A stretch of 64,000 nucleotides of DNA from assembly GCF_000188055.2 (NCBI RefSeq), contig NZ_AEUZ02000001.1:1626001-1690000 (forward strand), in the 5' to 3' direction. Positions 40,581 through 50,220 of this stretch are shown here, piece after piece (the first letter of the stretch is position 1; the number at the start of each line of letters is the position of its first letter). A program made the translations under genes and the position numbers. The stretch is from Streptococcus urinalis 2285-97 (lineage in GTDB: Bacteria > Bacillota > Bacilli > Lactobacillales > Streptococcaceae). The notes beneath the pieces were generated by a model. That model was not told the DNA's origin, made no database searches, and worked only from the letters and a program-made list of their open reading frames with translations.

Positions 40581-42018
40581 AGTCTTTTAATTTAGCTAGT
40601 TCTTGTGCTAATAAAGTCAAGGCAACTTGTGGGTTTGCTTGACCTTTTGTCGCCTTCATTAAATAACCTGTAAAAGCTTTATCAGCATTGCGTTTTCCTG
40701 CTTTAAAGTCAGCAACTGCAGCTTCATTATCTGCAAAGACTTGATGAATAATAGGAATAAGTACGTCTGGATCTGAAATTTGAACCAGTCCTGCTTTCTC
40801 GACATAATCACGCGCAGAACCGCCATTTTTAGCCAAATGCACAAAAACTTTCTTAGCAATTTTAGATGAAATGGTACCATCTTCGATGATAGAAATCATT
40901 TCAACTAGATTCTCAGGTGTCAATTCAATTTCTAAAATTGATTTAGATTGACTATTTAAGAATTGTGCGACTTCACCTTGTAACCAATTTGAAACTTGCT
41001 TAGCATCACCACCAATTAAAACTGCCTTTTCAAAAAAGTCAGACAAGGCTTTTGTTGCTGTTAATTGCTGTGCATCATAAGCTGATAAGCCTAATTCAGA
41101 AACATAACGTTGACGTCTTTGAGCTGGAAATTGCGGCAAATCTTTTCGCATTTCTTCTATCCAAGCATCATCAACTTCAAATAATGGCAGATCAGGTTCT
41201 GGGAAATAACGGTAATCAGCCGCACCTTCTTTAACACGCATCAAGATTGTGCCTTTATTTGCTTCATCATAACGGCGTGTTTCTTGACGAATAATACCAC
41301 CTGAACGCAATAGTTTCGCTTGACGAGCAACTTCAAATTCTAACCCTTTTCGAACATTAGAAAAGGAGTTTAAGTTTTTCAATTCAGTTTTTGTTCCAAA
41401 TGCTTCTTGTCCGTATGGTCTTAATGACACATTGGCATCAACACGCATTGATCCTTCTTCCATTTTGACATCTGAAATACCAGTATATTGGATAATTTCT
41501 TTTAATGCAGTTAGATAAGCATAGGCTTCTTCAGGCGATCTCATATCAGCTTCTGAAACAATCTCAATCAAAGGAACACCTTGACGGTTTAAGTCAACAT
41601 AAGAATAACCATCTGTTCCATGAGTATTTTTCCCTGCATCCTCTTCAAGATGAGCACGTTCAATTCTAATTTTTTTAGTCGAGCCATCTTCTAAATTGAT
41701 ATCAATCCAACCATCATAACCAATTGGCTCATCAAATTGAGAAATTTGGTAAGCTTTTGGATTGTCAGGATAAAAATAATTTTTGCGGTCAAAGTGCATC
41801 TTTTGATGTATAGACATATTTAAAGCCAGAGCAGCTTTAATACCCGCATCAATCACACCTTTATTCATTACAGGAAGTACTCCTGGGAAAGACCAGTCAA
41901 TGACATTTGTATTGGTATTTGGATTTTCCCCAAAATGAGCTGAAGAAGGTGAGAAAATTTTTGAATTTGTGTTTAATTCAACATGGACTTCTAATCCAAT
42001 TATCGTTTCAAAATTCAT
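40579..42018 (-). CDS. gatB: Asp-tRNA(Asn)/Glu-tRNA(Gln) amidotransferase, subunit B
   Basis: A 479-residue subunit that binds tRNA and phosphorylates the mischarged Glu or Asp. It opens [24 protein letters not shown]; the conserved [11 protein letters not shown] is near 123, and the C-terminal YqeY-like helical domain is the last 150 residues. Its start shares a base with the gatA stop. With GatC and GatA it makes Gln-tRNA by the indirect route; no GlnRS is needed. Confidence 0.97.
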   Translation of the reverse strand: MNFETIIGLEVHVELNTNSKIFSPSSAHFGENPNTNTNVIDWSFPGVLPVMNKGVIDAGIKAALALNMSIHQKMHFDRKNYFYPDNPKAYQISQFDEPIGYDGWIDINLEDGSTKKIRIERAHLEEDAGKNTHGTDGYSYVDLNRQGVPLIEIVSEADMRSPEEAYAYLTALKEIIQYTGISDVKMEEGSMRVDANVSLRPYGQEAFGTKTELKNLNSFSNVRKGLEFEVARQAKLLRSGGIIRQETRRYDEANKGTILMRVKEGAADYRYFPEPDLPLFEVDDAWIEEMRKDLPQFPAQRRQRYVSELGLSAYDAQQLTATKALSDFFEKAVLIGGDAKQVSNWLQGEVAQFLNSQSKSILEIELTPENLVEMISIIEDGTISSKIAKKVFVHLAKNGGSARDYVEKAGLVQISDPDVLIPIIHQVFADNEAAVADFKAGKRNADKAFTGYLMKATKGQANPQVALTLLAQELAKLKD

Positions 42019-43484
42019 TAGCGTCCTCCTTCAAAAATAATTGGTTGTTGTTTATGATAATCTGTACTTGCCTCAAAAGCAGCAGCAACTTGATAAATGA
42101 CTTCTTCTGAGTACTTAGGTCCAATTAATTGTAAGCCTACTGGAAGTCCTTCAACAAATCCTGAAGGAATTGAAATTCCAGGTAAACCTGCTAGATTAAC
42201 CGGTATTGTTAATAAATCAGCTAAATACATAGCAACCGGGTCATGACTTAATGTATCTAAATCAAATGCAACATTTGGTGTAGTTGGTCCTAAAATTAAA
42301 TCATAGTCAGCAAATACTTTGTCAAAATCTTGAATAATTAGTGTTCTCACTTGACCTGCTTTTTTAAAGTAAGCATCATAGTAACCTGATGATAAACTGA
42401 ATGTCCCAAGCATTATACGACGTTTAACTTCATCACCAAATCCTTGACTTCTCGTATTCACATAAATCTCTTCTAAGCTTTTAGCATCATCTGCTCTAAA
42501 ACCATAACGAATACCATCAAACCGTTGTAAGTTAGATGATGCTTCTGAAGATGCAATGATATAATAAACTGCAACCCCATATTTACTATGTGGAAGACTG
42601 ACTTCCTCAACTATGGCACCTAATTTTTCAAATGTTTTAGCCGCTTCTAAGATATTTTCTTTGATTTTAGGGTCAATACCTTCACCAAGATATTCTTTTG
42701 GTAAGGCAATTTTCATCCCTTTAATATCTTTGCCAATCTTACTAGTATAGTCCCCCACTTCAATAGGTGCAGATGTTGAATCTTTGCTATCTTGGCTGGC
42801 AATAACATTTAATAGCTGTGCATTTTCTTTGACAGTCGGAGCAAATGGCCCAATTTGATCTAATGAAGATCCAAACGCAATCAACCCATAACGCGAAACA
42901 GAACCATAGGTTGGTTTCAAACCGACAATCCCATTAAAGGCTGCTGGTTGACGAATAGAACCTCCTGTATCAGATCCTAGAGATAAGCGAACTTGTCCTG
43001 ATGCTACTGCTGTAGCTGAACCACCTGAAGAACCTCCTGGAACTTTTGTTTGATCCCAAGCATTTTTGGTCTTTTTAAAGTAAGATGTTTCTGTTGATCC
43101 GCCCATAGCAAACTCATCCATATTGGTTTTCCCAATCAGAATCATTCCTTGGTTTAAAGCATTTTCGACAGCTGTTGCATTAAAAATTGGTTCATAATTA
43201 TATAACATTTTAGAAGCAGCTGTTGTTAAAATACCAGATGTTGAAATATTATCTTTAACTGCTAAAGGAATTCCACTCATTAGATTTGATGCATCAATTC
43301 CAGATTGGTCGATTGCTTCGGCTTGCGCCAACGCTTTTTCTTCAGCAATTGTAATAAAAGAATCAACTAATTCTTCTCTCTTTTTGATATCAGCAAGCGT
43401 TTCTTTTGTCAATTCAGTGGCTGAAATTTCCTTTTTTACAAGGAGATCATGTAATTCTTCAATTGTCTTATCATGTAATGACAT
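42018..43484 (-). CDS. gatA: Asp-tRNA(Asn)/Glu-tRNA(Gln) amidotransferase, subunit A
   Basis: A 488-residue amidase-signature glutaminase that supplies ammonia. The Lys-cisSer-Ser triad is visible: Lys near 78 (AVKDNI), and the two serines in [11 protein letters not shown] and [12 protein letters not shown] near 150-180. Its start shares a base with the gatC stop. Confidence 0.97.
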   Translation of the reverse strand: MSLHDKTIEELHDLLVKKEISATELTKETLADIKKREELVDSFITIAEEKALAQAEAIDQSGIDASNLMSGIPLAVKDNISTSGILTTAASKMLYNYEPIFNATAVENALNQGMILIGKTNMDEFAMGGSTETSYFKKTKNAWDQTKVPGGSSGGSATAVASGQVRLSLGSDTGGSIRQPAAFNGIVGLKPTYGSVSRYGLIAFGSSLDQIGPFAPTVKENAQLLNVIASQDSKDSTSAPIEVGDYTSKIGKDIKGMKIALPKEYLGEGIDPKIKENILEAAKTFEKLGAIVEEVSLPHSKYGVAVYYIIASSEASSNLQRFDGIRYGFRADDAKSLEEIYVNTRSQGFGDEVKRRIMLGTFSLSSGYYDAYFKKAGQVRTLIIQDFDKVFADYDLILGPTTPNVAFDLDTLSHDPVAMYLADLLTIPVNLAGLPGISIPSGFVEGLPVGLQLIGPKYSEEVIYQVAAAFEASTDYHKQQPIIFEGGR

Positions 43485-43786
43485 TATGCATCTCCTCCAT
43501 CTTCTAAGATTGCTGGAACTTTAATATAATGCCCTTCTTTTTCAGGGACATTTTTAAATAGTAATTTAGGTTCTGTTCCTTTTTCAGCTACATCTTGACG
43601 AATAACTGTTTTACGATCAGCCATTGTTGAGGTGATGGCTACGCCTTCTGTGTCTACTTCATTTAAGAGTTCAACCATATCGACTATTTTTGTCAAAGTT
43701 GTTGCAAATTCTGTTGTTTCTTTATCAGAAAAAGATAACTTTGATAAATGAGCAACATGGCGAACTTCTTCTTCAGAAATTTTCAT
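43484..43786 (-). CDS. gatC: Asp-tRNA(Asn)/Glu-tRNA(Gln) amidotransferase, subunit C
   Basis: A 100-residue clamp protein that wraps GatA and stabilises the GatA-GatB contact. It opens [21 protein letters not shown], typical of the family, and ends with ...[10 protein letters not shown]. The 120 bases upstream show no feature beyond the leader. Confidence 0.95.
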   Translation of the reverse strand: MKISEEEVRHVAHLSKLSFSDKETTEFATTLTKIVDMVELLNEVDTEGVAITSTMADRKTVIRQDVAEKGTEPKLLFKNVPEKEGHYIKVPAILEDGGDA

Positions 43787-43912
43787 TTCGTGTCTCCTTG
43801 TATTTCTGCAAGTTCTTATATGTCAATAAAAAGACATAGTCTAGTTTATTATATCACACTTTGATTAATTTAAGCTGGCTCCTTGCCAGATTATATCGAG
43901 TGAAATAAAACA

Positions 43913-44212
43913 TTATGAACGAGGAAACATTTCACCCCAAGCTAATGTTCCACCCATAACATCAACAACATTATATCCATGATCTGCTAAAAATTCAGCA
44001 GCTTTTCGTGAACGTGTCCCACCTTTACAAACGATGTAGTAGGTATCTTCTTTATCAAGAGACATTTTGTCGTGGTAGACATCACTAAGTGGTATGTTTT
44101 TTGCACAAGGGATATGAAAAGAATCATATTCTTCTTTTTCACGAACATCTATTAGATTGATAGCTTCTTTTGCCATTAGTTCGTTTAATGATTTTACTGA
44201 AATAGTTTCCAT
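43913..44212 (-). CDS. Rhodanese-like single-domain protein
   Basis: A 99-residue rhodanese domain. The catalytic-type loop is CKGGTRSRKAAEFL with Cys near residue 63. Such proteins carry a persulfide and hand sulfur to thiolation or Fe-S pathways, but the acceptor is not predictable. DVREKEEYDSFHIP near 22 is the domain's first conserved segment. Confidence 0.93.
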   Translation of the reverse strand: METISVKSLNELMAKEAINLIDVREKEEYDSFHIPCAKNIPLSDVYHDKMSLDKEDTYYIVCKGGTRSRKAAEFLADHGYNVVDVMGGTLAWGEMFPRS

Positions 44213-44236
44213 AGTCTATACATCACTTTCTTTGAT

Positions 44237-44785
44237 TTAGACAATGCATTTTGCACCTAAAACTGTTAGCATATGATTAATTGCCCAGTTATGGTCTGTC
44301 TCATTTATACTTGCTACTGCACTTGGTGATAGTTCAATTTTATAACCTAGTTGGTAAGCATCAATAGCAGTATGCAAAACACAAATATTCGTCATGACAC
44401 CTGTTATCATAACCGTATCAATACAACGTTCTCTTAACCTAATATCCAAATCAGTTCCTGAGAATGCAGAATAATGCCTTTTGTCTAACCAGTATATCTG
44501 TTCCTTGTTTTTATGTTTTTTATAAAAATCACCTAATTGCCCATAAAGATTTCGACCAGCACTGTGTTTAAGATTATGTGGTGGAAATAAACGAGTCTCT
44601 GGATGATAAGTGTCTTTTTCTTCATGACAGTCAATAGCAAAAACAATAAAATCACCAGCATTAAACGCAGCTTCAGTTACTTCAGCTATAGCAGTTTCAA
44701 TTAATTGAGCTGGTTTTCCAACAGTTAATTTGCCTTCATCTGCTACAAAATCGTAAGTGTAATCAACTGAAATAACAGCTTTCAT
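44237..44785 (-). CDS. pncA: Nicotinamidase-type cysteine hydrolase
   Basis: A 182-residue isochorismatase-fold hydrolase. The catalytic triad is seen as Asp near 9 (VDYTYDF), Lys in LDKRHYSAF near 103 and Cys in GVMTNICVLH near 138. The metal-binding pattern DCHEEKDTYHPE near 54-65 (D-x-H...H) is that of nicotinamidases, which turn nicotinamide into nicotinate for NAD salvage. The ATG at 44785 has GAGG about 8 nt upstream; an earlier ATG ten codons up lacks it. Starts after codY, with a terminator in between. Confidence 0.88.
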   Translation of the reverse strand: MKAVISVDYTYDFVADEGKLTVGKPAQLIETAIAEVTEAAFNAGDFIVFAIDCHEEKDTYHPETRLFPPHNLKHSAGRNLYGQLGDFYKKHKNKEQIYWLDKRHYSAFSGTDLDIRLRERCIDTVMITGVMTNICVLHTAIDAYQLGYKIELSPSAVASINETDHNWAINHMLTVLGAKCIV

Positions 44786-44868
44786 TTTCATCCTCTTTTC
44801 ATTCAACTTTTTCAAATTGGAAATAGCATACCTTAATCTAATAAGGGTGTCAAGAAAAATATAACATC

Positions 44869-44904
44869 AAAAAAGCCTAAAAGTCAGATGCTTTAGGCTT
44901 TTTT
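44869..44904 (-). terminator. Terminator of codY
   Basis: AAAAGCCTAAA and TTTAGGCTTTT arms around a 10-nt loop, T-rich on both sides, next to the codY stop. Confidence 0.88.
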
Positions 44905-44906
44905 TA

Positions 44907-45689
44907 TTAGAATTCTTGCAATTTATCGAAGATACCTTCATTGATAACCTTTAGGTAAGTTCCTTTCATACCTAATGAACGACTTTCAATAATACCCGCA
45001 CTTTCAAGCTTACGTAAGGCATTTACAATCACTGAGCGTGTAATCCCAATACGATCAGCGATAACTGATGCCGTAAGACGTCCTTCATTGCCATCAAGTT
45101 CTCCTAAAATAGCTGCTACAGCTTTCATTTCAGAATATGACAAAGTATTGATTGCCATATTAACAGCCGTTTGTTTACGGATGGTTTCTTCAAGGTTTTC
45201 AGTTTGAAGATTCAATAGTTGGATACCAACAACGGTACTTGAAATTTCAACAAGAATTAAATCATCATCGCTGAATTCTTTATCATTACGCCAGATGATA
45301 AGTGTCCCTAGACGCATACCACCACCGTAAATAGGTGCAATAGTTGTCAAACCATCTGGATAAATATCTTTTGATTCCACTGGAAAGACTGTTAAGTCAT
45401 TTTCAACAGGTAAATTTGCTTCAGTATCGTAAATGCGACTAGCAGATTTCACATATTCTTCTGGAAATTGTTTGGCTTCGAAAAATTCTTCAACACGATC
45501 AGTGTTTGTTTTATATTTCATCGCATAACCTAACAATGCACCACCACCGTTGATAATACATGCATTACAATCAATGATATCAGCAAGCTGTGCTGCCATA
45601 GTATTATAAGGTAATTCAGAATCAAGACTGTCAACTGTGCGTTGTAAAATCGATGTAATACGACGTGTTTGTTGTAATAAATTTGGCAT
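44907..45689 (-). CDS. codY: Global nutritional regulator CodY
   Basis: A 260-residue DNA-binding repressor/activator responding to branched-chain amino acids. Its N-terminal GAF domain (residues about 1-155) binds isoleucine, leucine or valine; the C-terminal winged helix contains [36 protein letters not shown] sequence (about 204-236), the highly conserved recognition segment. Upstream are a promoter (TTGCAT/TATAAT) and a 15-bp box matching the CodY motif at 14 of 15 positions, so CodY probably represses its own gene. It is monocistronic. Confidence 0.97.
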   Translation of the reverse strand: MPNLLQQTRRITSILQRTVDSLDSELPYNTMAAQLADIIDCNACIINGGGALLGYAMKYKTNTDRVEEFFEAKQFPEEYVKSASRIYDTEANLPVENDLTVFPVESKDIYPDGLTTIAPIYGGGMRLGTLIIWRNDKEFSDDDLILVEISSTVVGIQLLNLQTENLEETIRKQTAVNMAINTLSYSEMKAVAAILGELDGNEGRLTASVIADRIGITRSVIVNALRKLESAGIIESRSLGMKGTYLKVINEGIFDKLQEF

Positions 45690-45722
45690 TCTTTCTCATC
45701 CTTTGAATAATTTTGCGTCTCA

Positions 45723-45751
45723 ATTATAACAAAGAGGATTTGATTATGCAA
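45723..45751 (-). promoter_or_regulatory. Promoter of codY
   Basis: TTGCAT (45751-45746), 17-nt spacer, TATAAT (45728-45723) on the - strand, 34 bp before the ATG at 45689. The -35 abuts one arm of an inverted repeat. Confidence 0.8.
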
Positions 45752-45793
45752 GGAATTATCAGAAAATTATTTACTTTTTTGATAATTCCTTGC
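45748..45793. repeat. 14-bp perfect inverted repeat upstream of codY
   Basis: GCAAGGAATTATCA (45748-45761) pairs exactly with TGATAATTCCTTGC (45780-45793), loop 18 nt. No T run follows on either strand, so it is not an intrinsic terminator. It overlaps the codY -35 box and the CodY box. Confidence 0.85.
45754..45768 (-). promoter_or_regulatory. Candidate CodY box upstream of codY
   Basis: AATTTTCTGATAATT on the - strand, matching the consensus AATTTTCWGAAAATT at 14 of 15 positions, two bases beyond the codY -35. Suggests autoregulation. Confidence 0.7.
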
Positions 45794-45814
45794 AAGCGAA
45801 TTCATTTTTAAAAA

Positions 45815-45846
45815 ATTAGAAAATTAGAAAATTAGAAAATTAGAAA
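45815..45846. repeat. Four tandem copies of ATTAGAAA
   Basis: An 8-bp unit repeated four times with no mismatches, then a partial copy. It lies in the gene-free stretch between alaT and codY (45690-45924), which otherwise shows the codY promoter region and a small GATAAG/CTTATC hairpin. Confidence 0.95.
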
Positions 45847-45924
45847 AATCCCTCCTAATAAAGGAGAGATAAGCTTACTTATCCTATTTCTCTACTTATC
45901 GAAACATAAAGATTAGAAAATAAA

Positions 45925-47139
45925 TTATCTTCTATATTTTGAAAGAACACGAGTGATCTTTTCTTGCACTTCTGACAATTCTGAAACAGTTGGTAGATAG
46001 ACTATTCTAAAATGATCAGGATTTTTCCAGTTGAATCCTCTACCATGAACAAGCATGACTTTTTCTTGTTTAAGCAAATCAAGAACAAACTGTTCGTCAT
46101 CATCTATGCGATAGATTGACTGGTCGATTTTTGGAAAAATATATAATCCAGCTTTGGGTTTCACCGCTGAAAGTCCCGGAATATTATTAATAGCGTCATA
46201 AATGAAATTACGTTGTTCAAAAATACGACCACCTGGAAGCAAGAGCTCATCAACAGATTGGTGACCTCCTAATGAGGTTTGCACCACTTGCTGAGCAAGA
46301 ACATTTGAACAAAGGCGCATATTAGCTAACATGTTTAAGCCTTCAATATAACCTTTTACATGGTTTTTAGGTCCAGAAAGCACCATCCAACCAACACGAA
46401 AACCAGCTATTCGATGTGATTTAGAAAGACCATTCATGGAGACACAAAAAACATCAGGTGCTAGGCTAGCAATGGCAATATGTTCGCCGCCATCCATAAC
46501 CAACCTATCATAAATCTCATCTGCAAAAATGATTAGATCATTTTGACGAGCAATGTCAACAATTTCTTCTAAAATCTCTTTAGGATAGAGCGCTCCTGTT
46601 GGGTTATTGGGATTAATAACTACAATCGCTTTAGTCTTACTTGTGATTTTTGATTTGATATCATCAATATCTGGATACCAGTCTGCCGACTCATCACAAA
46701 GATAATGAACCGCATTTCCACCACCTAGACTGATACAGGCTGTCCAAAGTGGATAGTCTGGCATTGGAACCAAGACCTCATCATCTTGATCTAAAAGTGC
46801 TTGAAGTGACATTGAAATGAGTTCTGAAACACCATTACCTAAGTAAATATCGTTTATATCGACATCTGGTATCCCTTTTAATTGAGAATACTGCATAATC
46901 GCTTTACGAGCAGAAAATAATCCTTTACTATCTGAATAGCCTTCAGATTGTCTGGCATTTAAAATCAGATCACGAATGACTTCATCAGGAGCTTCAAATC
47001 CAAATGCAGCTGGATTACCTGTATTTAAGCGAAGAATCTTTTCACCATTGGCAATCATTCTATCTGCTTCGTCTAATACTGGACCACGGATATCGTAAGC
47101 AACATGAGCTAGTTTGGATGATTTATCAAAAGTTTTCAT
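45925..47139 (-). CDS. PLP-dependent aminotransferase, alanine-type
   Basis: A 404-residue fold-type I aminotransferase. The PLP Lys is in NGLSKSHRIAGFRVGWMVL near 243-260; NPNNPTG near 180 is the substrate-loop signature; FADEIYDRL near 210 binds the cofactor ring. It resembles AlaT-type enzymes that interconvert alanine and 2-oxoglutarate with pyruvate and glutamate. It has no signal, and an ATG with GAGGTAAAAAAG-type ribosome site. It is upstream of codY but separated by 235 nt with repeats, so likely a separate unit. Confidence 0.88.
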   Translation of the reverse strand: MKTFDKSSKLAHVAYDIRGPVLDEADRMIANGEKILRLNTGNPAAFGFEAPDEVIRDLILNARQSEGYSDSKGLFSARKAIMQYSQLKGIPDVDINDIYLGNGVSELISMSLQALLDQDDEVLVPMPDYPLWTACISLGGGNAVHYLCDESADWYPDIDDIKSKITSKTKAIVVINPNNPTGALYPKEILEEIVDIARQNDLIIFADEIYDRLVMDGGEHIAIASLAPDVFCVSMNGLSKSHRIAGFRVGWMVLSGPKNHVKGYIEGLNMLANMRLCSNVLAQQVVQTSLGGHQSVDELLLPGGRIFEQRNFIYDAINNIPGLSAVKPKAGLYIFPKIDQSIYRIDDDEQFVLDLLKQEKVMLVHGRGFNWKNPDHFRIVYLPTVSELSEVQEKITRVLSKYRR

Positions 47140-47294
47140 AGCTTTTTTACCTCGTAAAATATATTATAAACCAATTTTTTTTAAATTGAAAGAGTTTTCT
47201 ATGAGAGGTATTTCTAAGAAAAGATTAATCAAACGCTTTCAATTCTTTCAGAAAAGAGGTATAATATTATCATAAAATCAAGGAGGGCAAGAAG

Positions 47295-47747
47295 ATGTCT
47301 CAAAAATATGAACGAATACTTGTTGCGATTGATGGTTCCTACGAATCTGAATTAGCCTTTGAAAAAGGCGTCAATGTCGCACTCAGAAACCAAGCAGAAT
47401 TGCTTTTAACTCACGTCATTGACACAAGAGCCCTACAAAGCGTCGCAACTTTTGATACTTACATTTATGAAAAACTTGAACAAGAAGCTAAAGATGTTTT
47501 GTCTGACTATGAAAGACAAGCACGTGAAAAGGGTCTCACAAATGTTCGCCAAGTTATTGAATTTGGAAATCCAAAAACCTTGCTTGCGATTGATATTCCT
47601 GACAAAGAAAAAGTGGACTTAATTATGGTGGGAGCAACAGGATTAAACACCTTCGAGCGACTTCTTATTGGTTCATCCTCAGAATATATCTTGCGCCATA
47701 CTAAAGTGGATATGTTAATCGTTCGTGATAGCGAAAAAACACTTTAA
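47295..47747 (+). CDS. Universal stress protein (UspA family)
   Basis: A 150-residue UspA-fold protein. The opening YERILVAIDGSYESELAFEKG and the C-terminal ATP-binding motif GATGLNTFERLLIGSSSEYILRHTKVDMLIVR (G-2x-G-9x-G-S/T pattern) are present. These proteins bind ATP and accumulate in stress; their targets are unknown. AAGGAGG lies 7 nt before the ATG, a strong ribosome site. Convergent with the next gene, with a shared terminator. Confidence 0.95.
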   Translation: MSQKYERILVAIDGSYESELAFEKGVNVALRNQAELLLTHVIDTRALQSVATFDTYIYEKLEQEAKDVLSDYERQAREKGLTNVRQVIEFGNPKTLLAIDIPDKEKVDLIMVGATGLNTFERLLIGSSSEYILRHTKVDMLIVRDSEKTL

Positions 47748-47749
47748 TA

Positions 47750-47778
47750 AAAAAACTCCAGACTGACTGGAGTTTTTT
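47750..47778. terminator. Shared terminator of the Usp gene and the HAD gene
   Basis: AAAAACTCCAG and CTGGAGTTTTTT arms around ACTGA, T-rich on both strands, between convergent genes. Confidence 0.9.
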
Positions 47779-49156
47779 ATTTTTTCAGTGATTTTTGCAT
47801 TTGTCGATCAACTTCTTTTTTGATGTCTTGTTCAGGTGCAAATTTTTCTTCCCAATCATCAGGTTTCAAAATCTTATGCGTTATTGGGTCAAAATGCGCT
47901 TGCCCATCTGGAAATATCTTTCCCATATTAGCTTCATGAACAATTTCAAAAATAGGTTTTGGATCAACACCCATTAGCACAAATGAGCCATAAGTAAAAT
48001 ACAAAAGATCCATCAAAGCATCAACTTGACCAACCAGTGGCGTTTCTGCATGCTCTTTTGACTGTACTTTTTGACTTGCCTTATCAATCGCTTGATGTAA
48101 ATTTATGAGAGATTGTGTAAAGTCTGCTTTATCTCCTTGGCTAGAAGCATATAAAAACTCCACAATTTCTTCGACTTTAAAATCTGCTCTATGACCAGCT
48201 TCTTCTAATGAATAAACTTTTGGTGTCTCAACTGTCTCACCATCCATTAGACGATGAAAATCTTTAACTTTATTGAAACTATCATCACGACTGGTGAAAG
48301 ATTTTTCAACATCTAAATGAATGAGTCCATAATGCGCTAAAGCTTTTGAAATGCCATCATTATTGTTAGATGCAGTTGTGTAATCAGATTTTTCTTTAAC
48401 CAAATCCGAGGCATTCCCCATAGCAATGCCTAAACCAACTTCTGTCAACATTTCTATATCATTATCAGAATCTCCAAAGGCAAGGACTTGGGATAAGTCG
48501 AATCCAAACATATTACCTAAACGCTCGATACCTTTAACCTTTGATTGTCCCAATGAAATAAGGTCAGCAGAATAGGGACTACTTCTCGTCAATTTTAAAT
48601 GAGGAAATTTTTCTTGAATGACTTGACTCTCAGACTCTGTAGCCACCATCACGATTTGATAAACAGGTTCTTTCATAATAGTAACTAAATGGTCGAAACT
48701 TTGTGGTTTAAATCGTCTAACTAAATGTTTAAAACTCCCCTCAACAGTCTTGGCCATTTTTTTAGGGACAACGGTGCTTACCATTTGTCCAAAAGAACTT
48801 GTTCCCATATCAATAATGCGTGAACCAATAAGTCCAGATGATGTTCCTAGAGAAATTTCTTTTTTTCGATCATTAGCAAATCGTATGACTTTATATATGG
48901 ATGATTTTGGAAGTTGATTTTGATAAAGAACTTTATCTCTGGTCAAAATATATTGACCATTATAAGTAATGGCAAAATCCAGATTTAAATTTTCAATATA
49001 AGGCTGCACAAAACCAGGACCTCTACCAGTGGCTAGGCCGACAAAAATCCCTTGTGCTTTTAACCGTTGAATCGCTCTTTTAGTTGATTTTTGGATACTT
49101 TTACGGTCATTTAATAATGTGCCATCAATATCAAAAAATACTGCTTTAATTGCCAA
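47777..49156 (-). CDS. Cof-type HAD phosphatase fused to a pyrophosphohydrolase-like domain
   Basis: A 459-residue two-domain protein. The N-terminal part (about 1-265) is a Cof/HAD-IIB phosphatase: FFDIDGTLLND with nucleophile Asp near 8, GLATGRGPGFV near 40, and LAFGDSDNDIEML near 235. The C-terminal part (about 290-420) is helical and resembles the MazG/PRA-PH-like nucleotide pyrophosphohydrolases, with E-rich KVEEIVEFLYASSQGDKADF and VDALMDLLYFTYGSFVLMGVDP. I place the start at TTG 49156 (product MAIKAVFFDIDGT); the longer ORF from 49228 overlaps the divergent asparaginase start. The joint substrate is unknown. Confidence 0.82.
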   Translation of the reverse strand: MAIKAVFFDIDGTLLNDRKSIQKSTKRAIQRLKAQGIFVGLATGRGPGFVQPYIENLNLDFAITYNGQYILTRDKVLYQNQLPKSSIYKVIRFANDRKKEISLGTSSGLIGSRIIDMGTSSFGQMVSTVVPKKMAKTVEGSFKHLVRRFKPQSFDHLVTIMKEPVYQIVMVATESESQVIQEKFPHLKLTRSSPYSADLISLGQSKVKGIERLGNMFGFDLSQVLAFGDSDNDIEMLTEVGLGIAMGNASDLVKEKSDYTTASNNNDGISKALAHYGLIHLDVEKSFTSRDDSFNKVKDFHRLMDGETVETPKVYSLEEAGHRADFKVEEIVEFLYASSQGDKADFTQSLINLHQAIDKASQKVQSKEHAETPLVGQVDALMDLLYFTYGSFVLMGVDPKPIFEIVHEANMGKIFPDGQAHFDPITHKILKPDDWEEKFAPEQDIKKEVDRQMQKSLKK

Positions 49157-49227
49157 AACCTTTTTTTGCTCTCTTCCTTTTATGTTAAAATAGATTATAA
49201 CACAATTTTGAAAGAAGTTTGAAAACA

Positions 49228-50193
49228 ATGAAAAAAATTCTTGTTCTCCATACTGGTGGCACTATCTCTATGACTATTAATGAAGATGGTCAAGTTGCTA
49301 CTTCTGAGACAAATCATCTATTGGCTCCTTCAGATTTGAAGTTGCCTAACATTCATCTAACAACAATTGATTTTTTCAATATTCCTAGTCCTCATATGAC
49401 ACTAAAGCACATGTTAGCACTTTATCAAGAAATCAAATCTAAAGCTGATCAATTTGATGGTGTTGTTATTACTCACGGTACAGACACTCTAGAAGAAACT
49501 GCTTATTTTTTGGATACTATGTCAATTCCTAATATTCCAATTATCATAACTGGAGCAATGAGAAGTTCTAATGAAATTGGAAGTGATGGCATATACAATT
49601 TTATTACAGCACTCCGAGTGGCCAGTCATCCTAAATCTCATGATAAAGGTGTCCTAGTTGTGATGAACGATGAAATCCATGCCGCTAAATATGTCACAAA
49701 AACCCATACAACCAATATTTCAACCTTTCAAACACCTACTCACGGTCCGCTTGGTATTGTCATGAAACATGATATTTTATTTTTCAAAACTGCTGAACCA
49801 CGAATTCGTTTTGATTTAAAAGCTATTTCTGGAACCGTTCCTATTATTAAAGCTTATGCTGGAATGGGACGAGGTAGTATTATTAGTATTTTAGGTCCTG
49901 AAAATGTTGATGGTGTTGTAATTGAAGCACTTGGAGCAGGAAATGTGCCACCAAGTGCTGCTCGTGAATTGTCTGAGCTAATTGAGAAAGGTGTCCCAGT
50001 TGTTCTGGTATCACGCTGTTTTAATGGTGTTGCCGAGCCTGTCTATGCTTACGAAGGTGGAGGTGTTCGATTAGAAGCATCAGGTGTTATGTTCGTCAAA
50101 GAATTAAACGCCGCTAAGGCTAGACTTAAACTTATCATCGCTCTAAATGCTGGGCTTGAGGGAAATGAGTTAAAAGAATATATTGAAGGTTAA
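49228..50193 (+). CDS. L-asparaginase (type I, bacterial)
   Basis: A 321-residue asparaginase that hydrolyses asparagine to aspartate and ammonia. The two active-site threonine regions are LHTGGTISM near residue 8 and THGTDTLEETAYF near 84. It has no signal peptide, so is cytoplasmic. I use the ATG at 49228 (MKKILVLHTGGT) rather than a TTG nine bases upstream. It is divergent from the HAD gene, whose start lies 70 nt away. Confidence 0.93.
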   Translation: MKKILVLHTGGTISMTINEDGQVATSETNHLLAPSDLKLPNIHLTTIDFFNIPSPHMTLKHMLALYQEIKSKADQFDGVVITHGTDTLEETAYFLDTMSIPNIPIIITGAMRSSNEIGSDGIYNFITALRVASHPKSHDKGVLVVMNDEIHAAKYVTKTHTTNISTFQTPTHGPLGIVMKHDILFFKTAEPRIRFDLKAISGTVPIIKAYAGMGRGSIISILGPENVDGVVIEALGAGNVPPSAARELSELIEKGVPVVLVSRCFNGVAEPVYAYEGGGVRLEASGVMFVKELNAAKARLKLIIALNAGLEGNELKEYIEG

Positions 50194-50220
50194 AAAAGAT
50201 AGGTCAAACCTATCTTTTTT
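50192..50220. terminator. Shared terminator of asparaginase and the aldo-keto reductase
   Basis: 13-bp arms AAAAAAGATAGGT and ACCTATCTTTTTT around CAA; overlaps the asparaginase stop. Confidence 0.92.

Noticed and set aside
45748..45793. 14-bp inverted repeat considered as the alaT terminator
   Set aside because: No T run follows the stem on either strand and it overlaps the codY promoter, so it fits a regulatory site better.
45815..45846. Tandem 8-bp copies considered as a CRISPR array
   Set aside because: Units are adjacent with no spacers and far too short; there are no cas genes.
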